This document shows, one piece after another, positions 53,836 through 62,501 of a stretch of 64,000 nt of DNA; within the stretch, counting starts at the first letter, position 1, and each line of letters opens with the position of its first letter. The DNA comes from Pseudorhizobium xiangyangii. Lineage in GTDB: Bacteria; Pseudomonadota; Alphaproteobacteria; Rhizobiales; Rhizobiaceae. The DNA lies in contig NZ_JAJAWH010000008.1 of the NCBI RefSeq assembly GCF_020531965.1, positions 1 through 64,000 on the forward strand. The letters run 5' to 3'. A program made the translations under genes and the position numbers. Below the pieces are notes generated by a model. That model saw only the letters and a list, made by a program, of their open reading frames with translations. It ran no database searches and was not told the origin of the DNA.

Positions 53836-54849
53836 CTACGCAGCCTCGCGGGGCAGGGGCGTCCCTTCGGCAATCAGGCCGCGGTCGCGCAATGCGCTCC
53901 AGAAGGATGCAGGAATGGTTTCCGAGAACCACGAGACGTTCGAATTGATCTGTTCGGCGGTCCGGGCGCCCGAGACGATGGTGACGACGGCTGGATGGGC
54001 GAGCGGGAACTGCAGCGCAGCTGATTGAAGGCGGACACCCTGTTCTTCGCACACGGCGTTGAGCGCCTCGACACGAGCCAGCACATCGGCGGGTGCTTCC
54101 GCGTAGTTGAATTTCTTGTTGCCGGCGAGGATGCCGGAATTGAACGGGCCGGCGACGACAATCCCGACACCCCTGCGGGCGCAGTCGTCCATCAGCTCGA
54201 GGCTTTCCTGTTCCAGCAGTGTATAGCGGCCGGCTAGCATGGTCACATCGATATCGAAGACCTGCATCGCGTCCCGGACGGCCTGCCATTCGTTGACGCC
54301 GAGGCCGATGGCCTTTGTCGAGCCTTCCTCACGCAGCTTGCCGAGTGCGCGGAAGCCGCCGCCATCCGTCAACTGGTTCCAGTAGTGCTCATGCTGGTCG
54401 CCATGCGTCATGCGGCCGATGTCGTGGACATAGAGGATGTCCGGCTTCAGGATGCCGAGACGCTGCTGGCTCATCTCGAAAGAGCGCAGGATGCCGTCAT
54501 AGGTATAGTCGTAGACCGGCCGGAAGGGCAGGGGCTGGACGTAGCCATCCTCCTCGGCGCCGACGGTATCGTCCGGCGTCATGACGCGTCCGACCTTGGT
54601 GCTCAGGACGTAGCTGTCGCGCGGCAGGTCGGTGAGCATGGTTCCAACCCGGCGCTCGGAGCGTGTGTAGCCATAGAAAGGGGCCGTGTCGAAATAGCGG
54701 ATGCCCGAATCCCACGCAGCCTTGAATGCACCGGCCGATTCCTCGTAGCTCGTCACTCGGTAGAGGTTGCCCATCTGGGCGCAACCGAGACCCACGAGAG
54801 TGAAGTCGATATCGGCACGAGGAAGCTTACGGGTATCGGCAACGTTCAT
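53836..54849 (-). CDS. Aldo/keto reductase, probable L-fucose (L-galactose) 1-dehydrogenase
   Basis: A 337-residue AKR with the catalytic tetrad visible in order: D and Y in YFDTAPFYGYTRSE, K in VLSTKVGR and H in YVHDIGR. The family includes D-threo-aldose 1-dehydrogenase/L-fucose dehydrogenase, which oxidises L-fucose and also L-galactose to the lactone. ATG 54849 has AAGGTG upstream; the long in-frame extension to 55038 is an antisense artefact over the binding-protein gene end. Confidence 0.87.
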   Translation of the reverse strand: MNVADTRKLPRADIDFTLVGLGCAQMGNLYRVTSYEESAGAFKAAWDSGIRYFDTAPFYGYTRSERRVGTMLTDLPRDSYVLSTKVGRVMTPDDTVGAEEDGYVQPLPFRPVYDYTYDGILRSFEMSQQRLGILKPDILYVHDIGRMTHGDQHEHYWNQLTDGGGFRALGKLREEGSTKAIGLGVNEWQAVRDAMQVFDIDVTMLAGRYTLLEQESLELMDDCARRGVGIVVAGPFNSGILAGNKKFNYAEAPADVLARVEALNAVCEEQGVRLQSAALQFPLAHPAVVTIVSGARTAEQINSNVSWFSETIPASFWSALRDRGLIAEGTPLPREAA

Positions 54850-54907
54850 GATGGCACCTTGAGAAAAGAGGCGCGCATCATTCGCGATGCGCGCCAGCGG
54901 GAGGAAC

Positions 54908-55849
54908 TTAGTAGAGGACGTTCTGGGCTTCCGGCTTGTCGATGTTGTCCTTGGTGACAACGACGACGCCGGTATCGACGAACTTCTCGACCTTTTCCTT
55001 GTTGATGATCTTGGCCACCGTCTGGACGCCGAGTTCACCCATCTGGAACGAGCCCTGGACGGCGATGCCCGCCAGCGTGCCGTCCTTGACGAATTCCTGC
55101 AGGTCCTGGTTTCCGTCGAAGCCGACGGCTACGACCTGGCCGGACTTGCCGGACTGCTTCAGCGCGCGGCCCATGCCGATCGCAGTCGGCTCGTTGGCGC
55201 CGAACATGCCCTTAAGGTCGGAATTGGCGGCCAGAACGTCTGTCGTCTGGTTCAGCGCCGTCGCCATCTGGGACTGCGAGTAGAAGGGACCGACGATCTC
55301 AAGCTTGGAATTGGCCTTGATGTAGTCGGTGAAACCGCCGACGCGGCCGATCTCGGAGCCTGCGCCTGCCACGTAGGACATGACGGCGATCTTGCCTTCG
55401 GTGCCGACCTTCTCGATGAGGGCCTGTGCGGCGAGTTCGCCGGCCTTCTTGTTATCGGTGGCCAGGAAGGACTGGTAATACTGTTCGGCACCCTCGGCGA
55501 GCATCGAGTCGACGATGACGACGGGGATACGGGCTTCCCATGCCTTCTTGACGGCCGGGATGAGCGCGTCCGGATCGGAAGGCGCAAGCACGATGCCGGC
55601 GACGCCACGGTTGACCGCATTCTCGACCAGGTTGACCTGATCGGCGATGGCGGATTCCGCTGCCGGACCCTGGAAGGTCATCGTGTGTTCCGAGACGTCC
55701 TTCATGGCGGCGTCGGCACCCTTCTGGACGTTCTGCCAGAAAGTGGAGTTCACCGTCTTGACGATGACGGCGATCTCACCGGCCTGCGCCGCCGAGAATG
55801 CGCCCATGGCGATTGCCGATGCCAGTAGTGCAGTTGTAAGCTTCTTCAT
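54908..55849 (-). CDS. Sugar ABC transporter substrate-binding protein
   Basis: A 313-residue RbsB-type (Peripla_BP_4) protein: signal peptide MKKLTTALLASAIAMGAF...AQAG, then VKTVNSTFWQNVQKGA, GIVLAPSDPDALIPAV, DSMLAEG, and GFDGNQDLQEFVKDG. GAGGGA precedes the ATG. The neighbouring enzymes point to L-fucose or a related 6-deoxy or L-hexose sugar. Confidence 0.9.
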   Translation of the reverse strand: MKKLTTALLASAIAMGAFSAAQAGEIAVIVKTVNSTFWQNVQKGADAAMKDVSEHTMTFQGPAAESAIADQVNLVENAVNRGVAGIVLAPSDPDALIPAVKKAWEARIPVVIVDSMLAEGAEQYYQSFLATDNKKAGELAAQALIEKVGTEGKIAVMSYVAGAGSEIGRVGGFTDYIKANSKLEIVGPFYSQSQMATALNQTTDVLAANSDLKGMFGANEPTAIGMGRALKQSGKSGQVVAVGFDGNQDLQEFVKDGTLAGIAVQGSFQMGELGVQTVAKIINKEKVEKFVDTGVVVVTKDNIDKPEAQNVLY

Positions 55850-55944
55850 TGGTGTTCCCTCCAAATGGATTGGCCTGACCGGCCGGTTTTTCCGGGAGCT
55901 CCTCACTCCCCATGCATTCGCGGATAAGGGTCCGCACCCGTTCT

Positions 55945-56964
55945 TCATCGGCGGTTGCGCAACTGGTCGATCCAGACGGTGCCCAGAATGACGAGGCCGA
56001 TGATGATCTGCTGTGTGAAGGCGGAGACGCCGTTCATGTTGAGGCCGTTACGCAGGATGCCGATGACGAAAGCGCCGATACCGGTTCCCGAGATCGTGCC
56101 GACACCGCCGATCAGCGACGTGCCTCCGATGACGGCGCTGGCGATGGCGTCCAGTTCGTACATGACGCCTTCGTTCGGCTGCGCCGTGACGAGGCGCGAC
56201 ATCAGCACGCATCCGGTCAGGCCGGCGAGTGTGCCGGACAGAACATAGGTGAAGCTGACGACCCGGCCGACGTTGACGCCGGACAGGCGAGCGGCATCGG
56301 CATTGGAGCCGACGGCGTAGATATGCCGGCCGAGCACCGAGCGGTTCAGCATCAGGGAGACGGCGATGGCAATCACCACCATCAGGATGACCGGGTAGGG
56401 AATGCCGGGAAACACCACGGTCGGAAATCCGTCCTCGCCGATGTTGACGATGCGGAAGAGCGAGCCGTTGCCGAGTTCGCCGAAGGCTTCGCCGAGGCCC
56501 GATACGGCGCGTGCGCCGGTGATCTGTAACGCCACGCCGCGTGCGATCAGCATCATGCCGAGCGTCGCGATGAAGGGCGGCAGCCTCATCTTGGTCACGA
56601 GAATGCCGTTGATCCAACCGCAGAGCGAGCCGGTGAGGATGCCGATGAACATACCAATCGGAACGGGCATTCCCCATTCCTTGACGGCGATTGCTGCAAC
56701 CACACCGGCAAGCGCGAGGACCGAGCCGACGGACAGATCGATGCCGCCGGTAATAATCACGCAGGTTGCGCCGATGCCGAGAAGCGCGATCGACGTCACC
56801 TGCAGCGCGATCGTCATGCCGTTGTTGACGGTGAAGAAGGCGCTGCTGGTCATCGAGAAGACTAGGACCAGCACGAAGAGGCTGCCGAGTGCGGCAAACT
56901 TCTGGATGATGTCCTTTTGCCGATCGCTCAGCCGCCGGCCTTTCTGTTCGCTTACGTCGCTCAT
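55945..56964 (-). CDS. Sugar ABC transporter permease (RbsC type)
   Basis: A 339-residue inner membrane protein of about nine to ten helices with the RbsC-family motifs GGIDLSVGSVLALAG, LPPFIATLGMMLIARG, GRHIYAVGSNADAARLSGVNV and IASAVIGGTSLIGGVGT. GAGGGA lies 10 bases before ATG 56964, eight bases after the ATPase gene. Confidence 0.92.
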   Translation of the reverse strand: MSDVSEQKGRRLSDRQKDIIQKFAALGSLFVLVLVFSMTSSAFFTVNNGMTIALQVTSIALLGIGATCVIITGGIDLSVGSVLALAGVVAAIAVKEWGMPVPIGMFIGILTGSLCGWINGILVTKMRLPPFIATLGMMLIARGVALQITGARAVSGLGEAFGELGNGSLFRIVNIGEDGFPTVVFPGIPYPVILMVVIAIAVSLMLNRSVLGRHIYAVGSNADAARLSGVNVGRVVSFTYVLSGTLAGLTGCVLMSRLVTAQPNEGVMYELDAIASAVIGGTSLIGGVGTISGTGIGAFVIGILRNGLNMNGVSAFTQQIIIGLVILGTVWIDQLRNRR

Positions 56965-56972
56965 CTCATCCC

Positions 56973-58523
56973 TCAGTGAGCCGTCGGGCCGTAGCCGGAG
57001 GCGTAACGCATGATTTCTTCCTGGTCGGTTGACCTCGTATCCAGGATTCCGGTGATCCGCCCGGCATGGAACACCGCGACCCGATCGGTCATGCCGAGGA
57101 TCTCCGGGAGTTCGGAACTGATCAGCACGACGCCGATGCCCTGTGCGGCAAGCTCGTCCATGATCTGGTAGATCGCAAATTTCGCACCGACATCGATGCC
57201 GCGTGTGGGTTCGTCGAAGAACATCACCTTCGGCTTGCGGAACAGCCACTTGCCGATGATGATCTTCTGCTGGTTGCCGCCAGACAGGAGCCGCACCGGC
57301 TGCTTGATGGATGGGGTGCGAATGTTGAGCAGGTCGACATACTCGTTTGCCACGCGGGCATGCTTGGCAAAGTCTATGAAGCCGAAGCGGTTCGACACTT
57401 CTTCCATGTTGGCGAGCGTCATGTTCGCATCGACCGGCATTTTGACCGCCAGCCCCTGCGCCTTGCGGTCCTCCGAGAGGTAAGCGAGGCCGGCGGCTAT
57501 CGCGTCGCGAGGCGACCGGATCGTCAGCGTTTCGCCGTGCAGCGTGATGGTTCCGGTATCCAGCGGATCGGCCCCGAATATGGCGCGTGCGACCTCGGTC
57601 CGGCCGGCGCCCATCAGTCCCGCAAACCCCAGGATTTCTCCGCGTTTCAGCGTGAAGCTGACGTCGGTAAAGCGGCCGGCGCGGTTGAGGCCGGCAGCGC
57701 TGAAGAGGATGTCCTGCGAAGGCACGGAAGTCCGCTCGGGGAATTTCTCCTCCAGCGAGCGGCCGACCATTTTGGCGACGATCGCATCGACGGTGGTGTC
57801 GGCGAAATCGTCCGTCGCCACGTACTGGCCGTCGCGCAGAACGGTGACGCGGTCGACGATCTCGGCCATCTCGTCCAGGCGATGCGAGATGTAGATCACG
57901 CCGACGCCGGAGGCCTTGAGGTCACGGATGACCTTGAACAGTATGCCGGTCTCCTGCTCGGTGAGAGAGGATGTCGGCTCGTCCATGATGAGGACTTCCG
58001 CATCCAGTGACAGCGCCTTGGCGATTTCCACCATCTGGCTCTGCGCGACTGAAAGGGTCCGGACGGGCGTAGCCGGGTCTATTTCGATGCCGAGGCGATC
58101 GAGGCAGCGCTTGGCGTCGGCCCGCAGCTTCTTGCGGTCGACGAACAATCCCCGGCGCGGCTCTCGCGCCAGATAGATGTTCTCTGCCACCGACAGATGC
58201 GGGATCAGGTTGAGTTCCTGGTGAATGATGGCGATGCCGACCGATTCCGACTCGAGAGGCGAGGCGAAGTGCCGCTGCTCGCCCTTGTAGACGATCGTAC
58301 CGCTGGTGGGCTGGTAGACGCCGCTGATGATCTTCATCAGGGTGGACTTGCCAGCGCCGTTCTCTCCGCAGACCGCGTGAACCTCGCCGCGATGCAGGTC
58401 GAAACTTACGTTCGACAGCGCCCGCACTCCGGGGAATTCCTTGGTGATGCCGTCCAGGCGCAGAAGCAGGTCATGGTGAGGAATGCCAGCGCTATCGCGC
58501 ACGGTCTCACTCGTGGTCTGCAT
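56973..58523 (-). CDS. Sugar ABC transporter ATP-binding protein (RbsA type, two ABC domains)
   Basis: A 516-residue tandem ABC ATPase. The first domain has Walker A GENGAGKST, signature LSVAQSQMVEIAKAL and Walker B LIMDEPTSSL. The second has the usual degenerate P-loop GLMGAGRTE, LSGGNQQKIIIGKWL and FFDEPTRGID. GGGAGGAGG precedes the ATG. It is the first gene of the nine-gene fucose operon. Confidence 0.93.
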   Translation of the reverse strand: MQTTSETVRDSAGIPHHDLLLRLDGITKEFPGVRALSNVSFDLHRGEVHAVCGENGAGKSTLMKIISGVYQPTSGTIVYKGEQRHFASPLESESVGIAIIHQELNLIPHLSVAENIYLAREPRRGLFVDRKKLRADAKRCLDRLGIEIDPATPVRTLSVAQSQMVEIAKALSLDAEVLIMDEPTSSLTEQETGILFKVIRDLKASGVGVIYISHRLDEMAEIVDRVTVLRDGQYVATDDFADTTVDAIVAKMVGRSLEEKFPERTSVPSQDILFSAAGLNRAGRFTDVSFTLKRGEILGFAGLMGAGRTEVARAIFGADPLDTGTITLHGETLTIRSPRDAIAAGLAYLSEDRKAQGLAVKMPVDANMTLANMEEVSNRFGFIDFAKHARVANEYVDLLNIRTPSIKQPVRLLSGGNQQKIIIGKWLFRKPKVMFFDEPTRGIDVGAKFAIYQIMDELAAQGIGVVLISSELPEILGMTDRVAVFHAGRITGILDTRSTDQEEIMRYASGYGPTAH

Positions 58524-58582
58524 GACGGCCTCCTCCCGCTTTGTGTCAATCCGGGCTGGCCAAGCTCCATCCGCCAGCAGCT

Positions 58583-58620
58583 ACTGGTTAAACCGGTCGG
58601 ATGAAACTGGTCAAGCCAAT
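58583..58620 (-). promoter_or_regulatory. Promoter of the fucose operon overlapped by two GntR-type operators
   Basis: Read toward the ATPase gene: TTGACC (58614-58609), 16-bp spacer, TTTAAC (58592-58587). Two near-palindromes cover it: ACTGGTTAAACCGGT (58583-58597) spans the -10, and ACTGGTCAAGCCAAT (58606-58620) spans the -35. Their centres are 23 bp apart, about two helical turns. Both carry the TGGT/ACCA-like core of FadR-subfamily GntR sites. Confidence 0.65.
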
Positions 58621-58755
58621 TCTTCCGGAATGATCCAGATGTCGGAGCAACATGGGGAAAATGACCAACAGGTGGGCGGATCGGGGTGCTAATCCTCCTT
58701 GCTCGGGGTAGGTCTAGCGTCTATGGTAAGGCCAGATTTAACAATCGGCTGAGAT

Positions 58756-59457
58756 ATGAACGGACCCATCAAGGCGGCAGAGCCTCGCCGGCTCTACCAG
58801 CAGATCGCAGACCAGATACGCGCCCTGATCCAGGGCGGGCATTTCACGTCGGGTGCGCGATTGCCTGCCGAGCGGGACCTCGCGCAGCAGCTGGGCGTCT
58901 CCAGGCCGTCCCTGCGCGAGGCGCTGATTGCGCTCGAAATCGAGGGTAGCGTCGAGATCCGCATGGGGTCCGGTATCTATATTACCGCCGAGGCTGAGCG
59001 GCGGCCACGGCAGACGGGCTCGATGGGCGAAAGCCCTCTCGAGCTCATGCAGGCGCGGGCGGCAATCGAAGGCACGGTCATCACGCTGGCCGCAGCGCGC
59101 ATCACGCCTGAAGCGCTGCAGTCACTGCGCCAGACGATGGACGCTATGCGCAGCGAGATCGAGGAGGGGCGCAAGCCGCTCGACCAGGACAGGCTTTTCC
59201 ACCTGACGATCGCGGGACAGAGCGGCAACTCGGTTCTGGCGCGTATCGTCGGAGACTTGTTCGACGAGCGTCACAGCCCGATCTCGGCGCAGATCCGCGC
59301 CCGCTTCGAAAGCCCCGACACATGGGGCTTCGCGCTCGCCGAGCACGAGGCCATCTATGCTGCCCTCGAGGCGAAGGACCCCTTGCAGGCGCAGGCGACG
59401 ATGCATGCGCATCTGGAGGAATCCAAGCGGCGCTGGATGGAAAACGAGCCGCGGTAA
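58756..59457 (+). CDS. FadR-subfamily GntR transcriptional regulator of the fucose cluster
   Basis: A 233-residue regulator with a winged helix (LYQQIADQIRALIQGG, RLPAERDLAQQLGVSRPSL, RMGSGIYIT) and an FCD domain (LFHLTIAGQSGNSVL; LAEHEAIYAAL; MHAHLEESKRR) with the expected metal-binding Asp/His residues. It is similar in design to the regulator at 41345, suggesting common ancestry. Divergent from the ABC operon and upstream of the UxaA-family gene; it probably represses the promoter at 58583-58620. Confidence 0.9.
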   Translation: MNGPIKAAEPRRLYQQIADQIRALIQGGHFTSGARLPAERDLAQQLGVSRPSLREALIALEIEGSVEIRMGSGIYITAEAERRPRQTGSMGESPLELMQARAAIEGTVITLAAARITPEALQSLRQTMDAMRSEIEEGRKPLDQDRLFHLTIAGQSGNSVLARIVGDLFDERHSPISAQIRARFESPDTWGFALAEHEAIYAALEAKDPLQAQATMHAHLEESKRRWMENEPR

Positions 59458-59508
59458 ACACACCTATTCTTTGAACGCAGGAGCCTCCCGGGAGGAGGAA
59501 GCAGTCAC

Positions 59509-61041
59509 ATGGACGCAATTGTATCCCCCATCATCATCCTGAACCCTGCCGATGACGTCGGCGTCGTGCGCCGCTCGGTGCAGGCGGGCAACCTCGTCGG
59601 CCATGGCGACCTGACCGCGCGGGAACTGATCGGCCGTGGCCACAAGGTCGCGATCAGGCGCATTCCTTCCGGCGCGGAGGTCAAGAAGTACGGGCAGGTG
59701 ATCGGCGTCGCCACCCAGGACATCGAACCCGGCAACCATGTGCACCTGCACAACCTCGCCATGCTTCCTTCCGAGCATGAGCACCAGTTCAGCGTCGACA
59801 TCGAGGAAAAGGGCATGCTGCCCGAAGCCGATCGCCGTACCTTCATGGGATACGATCGCGGCTTCGGTGGTGCCGGAACGCGCAACTATATCGGCATCAT
59901 CTCGTCGGTGAACTGTTCCGCCACCGTCTCCCGCTACATTGCCGACTACTTCAACCGCATGGGCGGGCTGGACGGTTTCGACAATATCGACGGCGTCGTC
60001 GCGCTGACCCATGGCACCGGTTGCGCCCTCAACAACAAGTCGGAAGGCTACCGGGTGCTGATCCGCACCATTCAGGGCTATGCCAAGCATCCGAATTTCG
60101 GCGGCATCCTGATGATCGGCCTCGGCTGCGAGACAAACCAGATCGGCCCGATCCTGGAGCACTACAAGATGGAGGAGGGCGACCGCCTGCGGACGATGAC
60201 GATCCAGCAGCATGGCGGCACCCGCAAGACCATCGATGCGGCCATTGAGATCATCAAGGACATGCTGCCGACCGTGAATGCGGCCGAGCGGACGCCGCAG
60301 CCGCTCTCGAAGCTGAAGATTGCGTTGGAATGCGGCGGCTCTGACGGCTATTCGGGCATCTCGGCCAACCCTGCGCTCGGTTACGCGTCCGACCTGATCG
60401 TCCGCAACGGTGGCACGACGGTTCTGTCGGAAACGCCGGAGATCTACGGTGCCGAGCACCTTCTGACGCGCCGCGCGGTCACCCCGGAAGTGGCGCAGAA
60501 ACTGCTGCAGCGCATCGACTGGTGGCGGGACTATACGGCCCGCAATGGCGATGAGCTGAACAACAACCCTTCGCACGGCAACAAGCTCGGCGGCTTGACG
60601 ACAATCCTGGAGAAGTCGCTGGGTGCGGTTGCCAAGGGCGGTTCCATGCCGCTGAAGGCGGTCTACGAGTTCGCCGAAACCGTGACCGAGCAGGGCTTCG
60701 TCTTCATGGATACGCCCGGCTACGATCCCGTTGCCGTGACAGGCCAGGTGGCCGGCGGCTGCAACGTGGTGTGCTTCACCACGGGCCGCGGTTCGGTCTC
60801 GGGCTTCAAGCCCTCGCCCTGCATCAAGATCGCCACCAACTCCGAAATGTACGAACACATGAAGGAGGACATGGACATCAACTGCGGCGGTATCGTCACA
60901 GGGGAAGAGACGATCGAGCAGTCGGGTGAACGTATTTTCGAGGATATTATCGCGGTCGCGTCGGGCAAGCAGACGCTGAGCGAGATCTACGACTATGGCG
61001 ATAACGAATTCGTGCCGTGGCAGATCGGCGCGGTGACCTGA
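59509..61041 (+). CDS. UxaA family hydrolyase (altronate/galactarate dehydratase type)
   Basis: A 510-residue protein with the N-terminal SAF-like domain (about 1-100; GVVRRSVQAGNLVGHGD, AMLPSEHEHQF) fused to the C-terminal dehydratase domain (GYDRGFGGAGTRNYIGI, THGTGCALNN, LALECGGSDGYSGISANP-type, NPSHGNKLGGLT, TTGRGSVSGFKPSP). It uses Fe2+ to dehydrate sugar acids such as D-altronate. Its substrate here is unclear because the fucose route already has a dehydratase. GGAGGAGG precedes the ATG, 51 bases after gntR. Confidence 0.88.
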   Translation: MDAIVSPIIILNPADDVGVVRRSVQAGNLVGHGDLTARELIGRGHKVAIRRIPSGAEVKKYGQVIGVATQDIEPGNHVHLHNLAMLPSEHEHQFSVDIEEKGMLPEADRRTFMGYDRGFGGAGTRNYIGIISSVNCSATVSRYIADYFNRMGGLDGFDNIDGVVALTHGTGCALNNKSEGYRVLIRTIQGYAKHPNFGGILMIGLGCETNQIGPILEHYKMEEGDRLRTMTIQQHGGTRKTIDAAIEIIKDMLPTVNAAERTPQPLSKLKIALECGGSDGYSGISANPALGYASDLIVRNGGTTVLSETPEIYGAEHLLTRRAVTPEVAQKLLQRIDWWRDYTARNGDELNNNPSHGNKLGGLTTILEKSLGAVAKGGSMPLKAVYEFAETVTEQGFVFMDTPGYDPVAVTGQVAGGCNVVCFTTGRGSVSGFKPSPCIKIATNSEMYEHMKEDMDINCGGIVTGEETIEQSGERIFEDIIAVASGKQTLSEIYDYGDNEFVPWQIGAVT

Positions 61042-61073
61042 GCCACAATCAGGTCTCTGACGCGAGACAAATG

Positions 61074-61106
61074 AAAAGGGCGGTGACCGAGGTCACCGCC
61101 CTTTTT
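61074..61106. terminator. Bidirectional terminator between uxaA-family gene and opgC
   Basis: AAAAGGGCGGTGACC (61074-61088) and GGTCACCGCCCTTTT (61091-61105) form a nearly perfect 14- to 15-bp stem with A and T runs on both flanks. It serves both convergent genes. Confidence 0.93.
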
Positions 61107-61113
61107 GATATGG

Positions 61114-62328
61114 TCAGCGGACCGATTTGGTCTGCTGTTTCATGGCCGCGGCGGGTTCCTCGCCGGTGCCGAAGAACTTCTCGCGTTCCCGCCAGATGGC
61201 GGGGAGTGCGAGGAGCGCGATGCCGACAAAGGCGATTGCCGTCTTGGTCAACTGGCTAAGTTCCGGCGTGCGCCCGTCGAAGTAGTAGACGGCGTAGACC
61301 AGTCCCACGTGCCAGACGTAGACGTAGAGCGAGTGGCGGCCGAGTAGCTGCAGGAACTTCAGCGAGAAGACCCAGGTCAACACGCCGGCGGCGCCTCGCA
61401 CGAAGCCTGAAGAATGCTTCGGACCTGCGACCAGCAGCCACGTGACGAGCGTTGCAACCGCGATGAAGTTCAGGAGATAAACCGGGCCGAAATCGGCGCG
61501 GATTTCCATCGACGCGAATTTGCCGAGCATGAATTCCGGCAACCAGCCATTGGCCGTCATGAGCCTGAGCGGCAGGAAGAACAGCGTCACGATCAGAGCC
61601 ATCTTCGGGATGAAGGTGTTCTCCGGCGTCAGGATGCGGCTCCAGTCGATCTTGCCGGTGGAGGTCATCGCGCCGAGAACGAGGCCCGAATAGAACACGA
61701 TCTGCCAGCCGAACAGGTTGAAGCTAGCGCGGATGCCCTGGTCGTCCGGACCCATGACGAGATGGTTCAGCGGTTCCGTGACAATCTGCTGCAGGCCAAG
61801 CTGGCCAGCCATCCACACGACCAGCGAGCCGGCGAGCACATAGGCCCACTTGTCTTCCAGGACGAGCTTCACCAGCAGCGGCGCAAACAGCATGTAGACG
61901 ATATACTGCGGCAGGATGTCCATGAAAGTCGGCTGGAACAGGAAGGTCGCAATGGCAGCCAGACGAAGCGGATCGTCGAAGGTGGTGTAGCCGACCCAGT
62001 TATACCAGACGGTATAGGCGTCCGGCAGGATCATCTGCGCCGCGAGCACTGCAAGCACGATGCCCATTGCATACCGGTAAAGCTCGAAAGCACGCGAATA
62101 GATGGCGTTCCGCCCGGCGGCATAGCCGTTCTTCACCATCTTGCGTGCATAGACCATGCCGATGAGCAGGCCGGACAGGAAGACGAATCCCTGTGCGTCT
62201 TCCACGAAGGCGAGCTGGTTATGGTTCACTTTGACGAGCCAGTATCCGCCCGCAAAGATCAGGTGATTGATGAGCATGAAGACGAGGAAGTAGCCTCGCA
62301 TACCATCAATGATATCAAACCGTTTCAT
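61114..62328 (-). CDS. opgC: OpgC domain membrane protein
   Basis: A 404-residue acyltransferase-3-like membrane protein of about ten helices with the OpgC signatures MKRFDIIDGMRGYFLVFMLINH (split over residues 1-22), EDAQGFVFLSGLLIG and LGRHSLYVYVWHVG. OpgC adds succinyl groups to periplasmic or cyclic glucans, altering osmotic adaptation and host interaction in rhizobia. The symbol is by family; no glucan synthase gene is near. The -strand start is ATG 62328 with a weak Shine-Dalgarno. Confidence 0.85.
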   Translation of the reverse strand: MKRFDIIDGMRGYFLVFMLINHLIFAGGYWLVKVNHNQLAFVEDAQGFVFLSGLLIGMVYARKMVKNGYAAGRNAIYSRAFELYRYAMGIVLAVLAAQMILPDAYTVWYNWVGYTTFDDPLRLAAIATFLFQPTFMDILPQYIVYMLFAPLLVKLVLEDKWAYVLAGSLVVWMAGQLGLQQIVTEPLNHLVMGPDDQGIRASFNLFGWQIVFYSGLVLGAMTSTGKIDWSRILTPENTFIPKMALIVTLFFLPLRLMTANGWLPEFMLGKFASMEIRADFGPVYLLNFIAVATLVTWLLVAGPKHSSGFVRGAAGVLTWVFSLKFLQLLGRHSLYVYVWHVGLVYAVYYFDGRTPELSQLTKTAIAFVGIALLALPAIWREREKFFGTGEEPAAAMKQQTKSVR

Positions 62329-62501
62329 CGGTCGCGGTCTCCGTTTTTGCGGTCCGATTGAGCACGCGCCGCCCGGTCCGAAAGGCCTCTGCGGGCCAGG
62401 ATGTTACGCGCCTAAACGCCACGAAATGGCGGTCGGTTCCGCAAAAGCGTCAGGCTCCTTAATTTAGAAAACGCTGGATGACTGACAGATGAACGGGGCG
62501 G

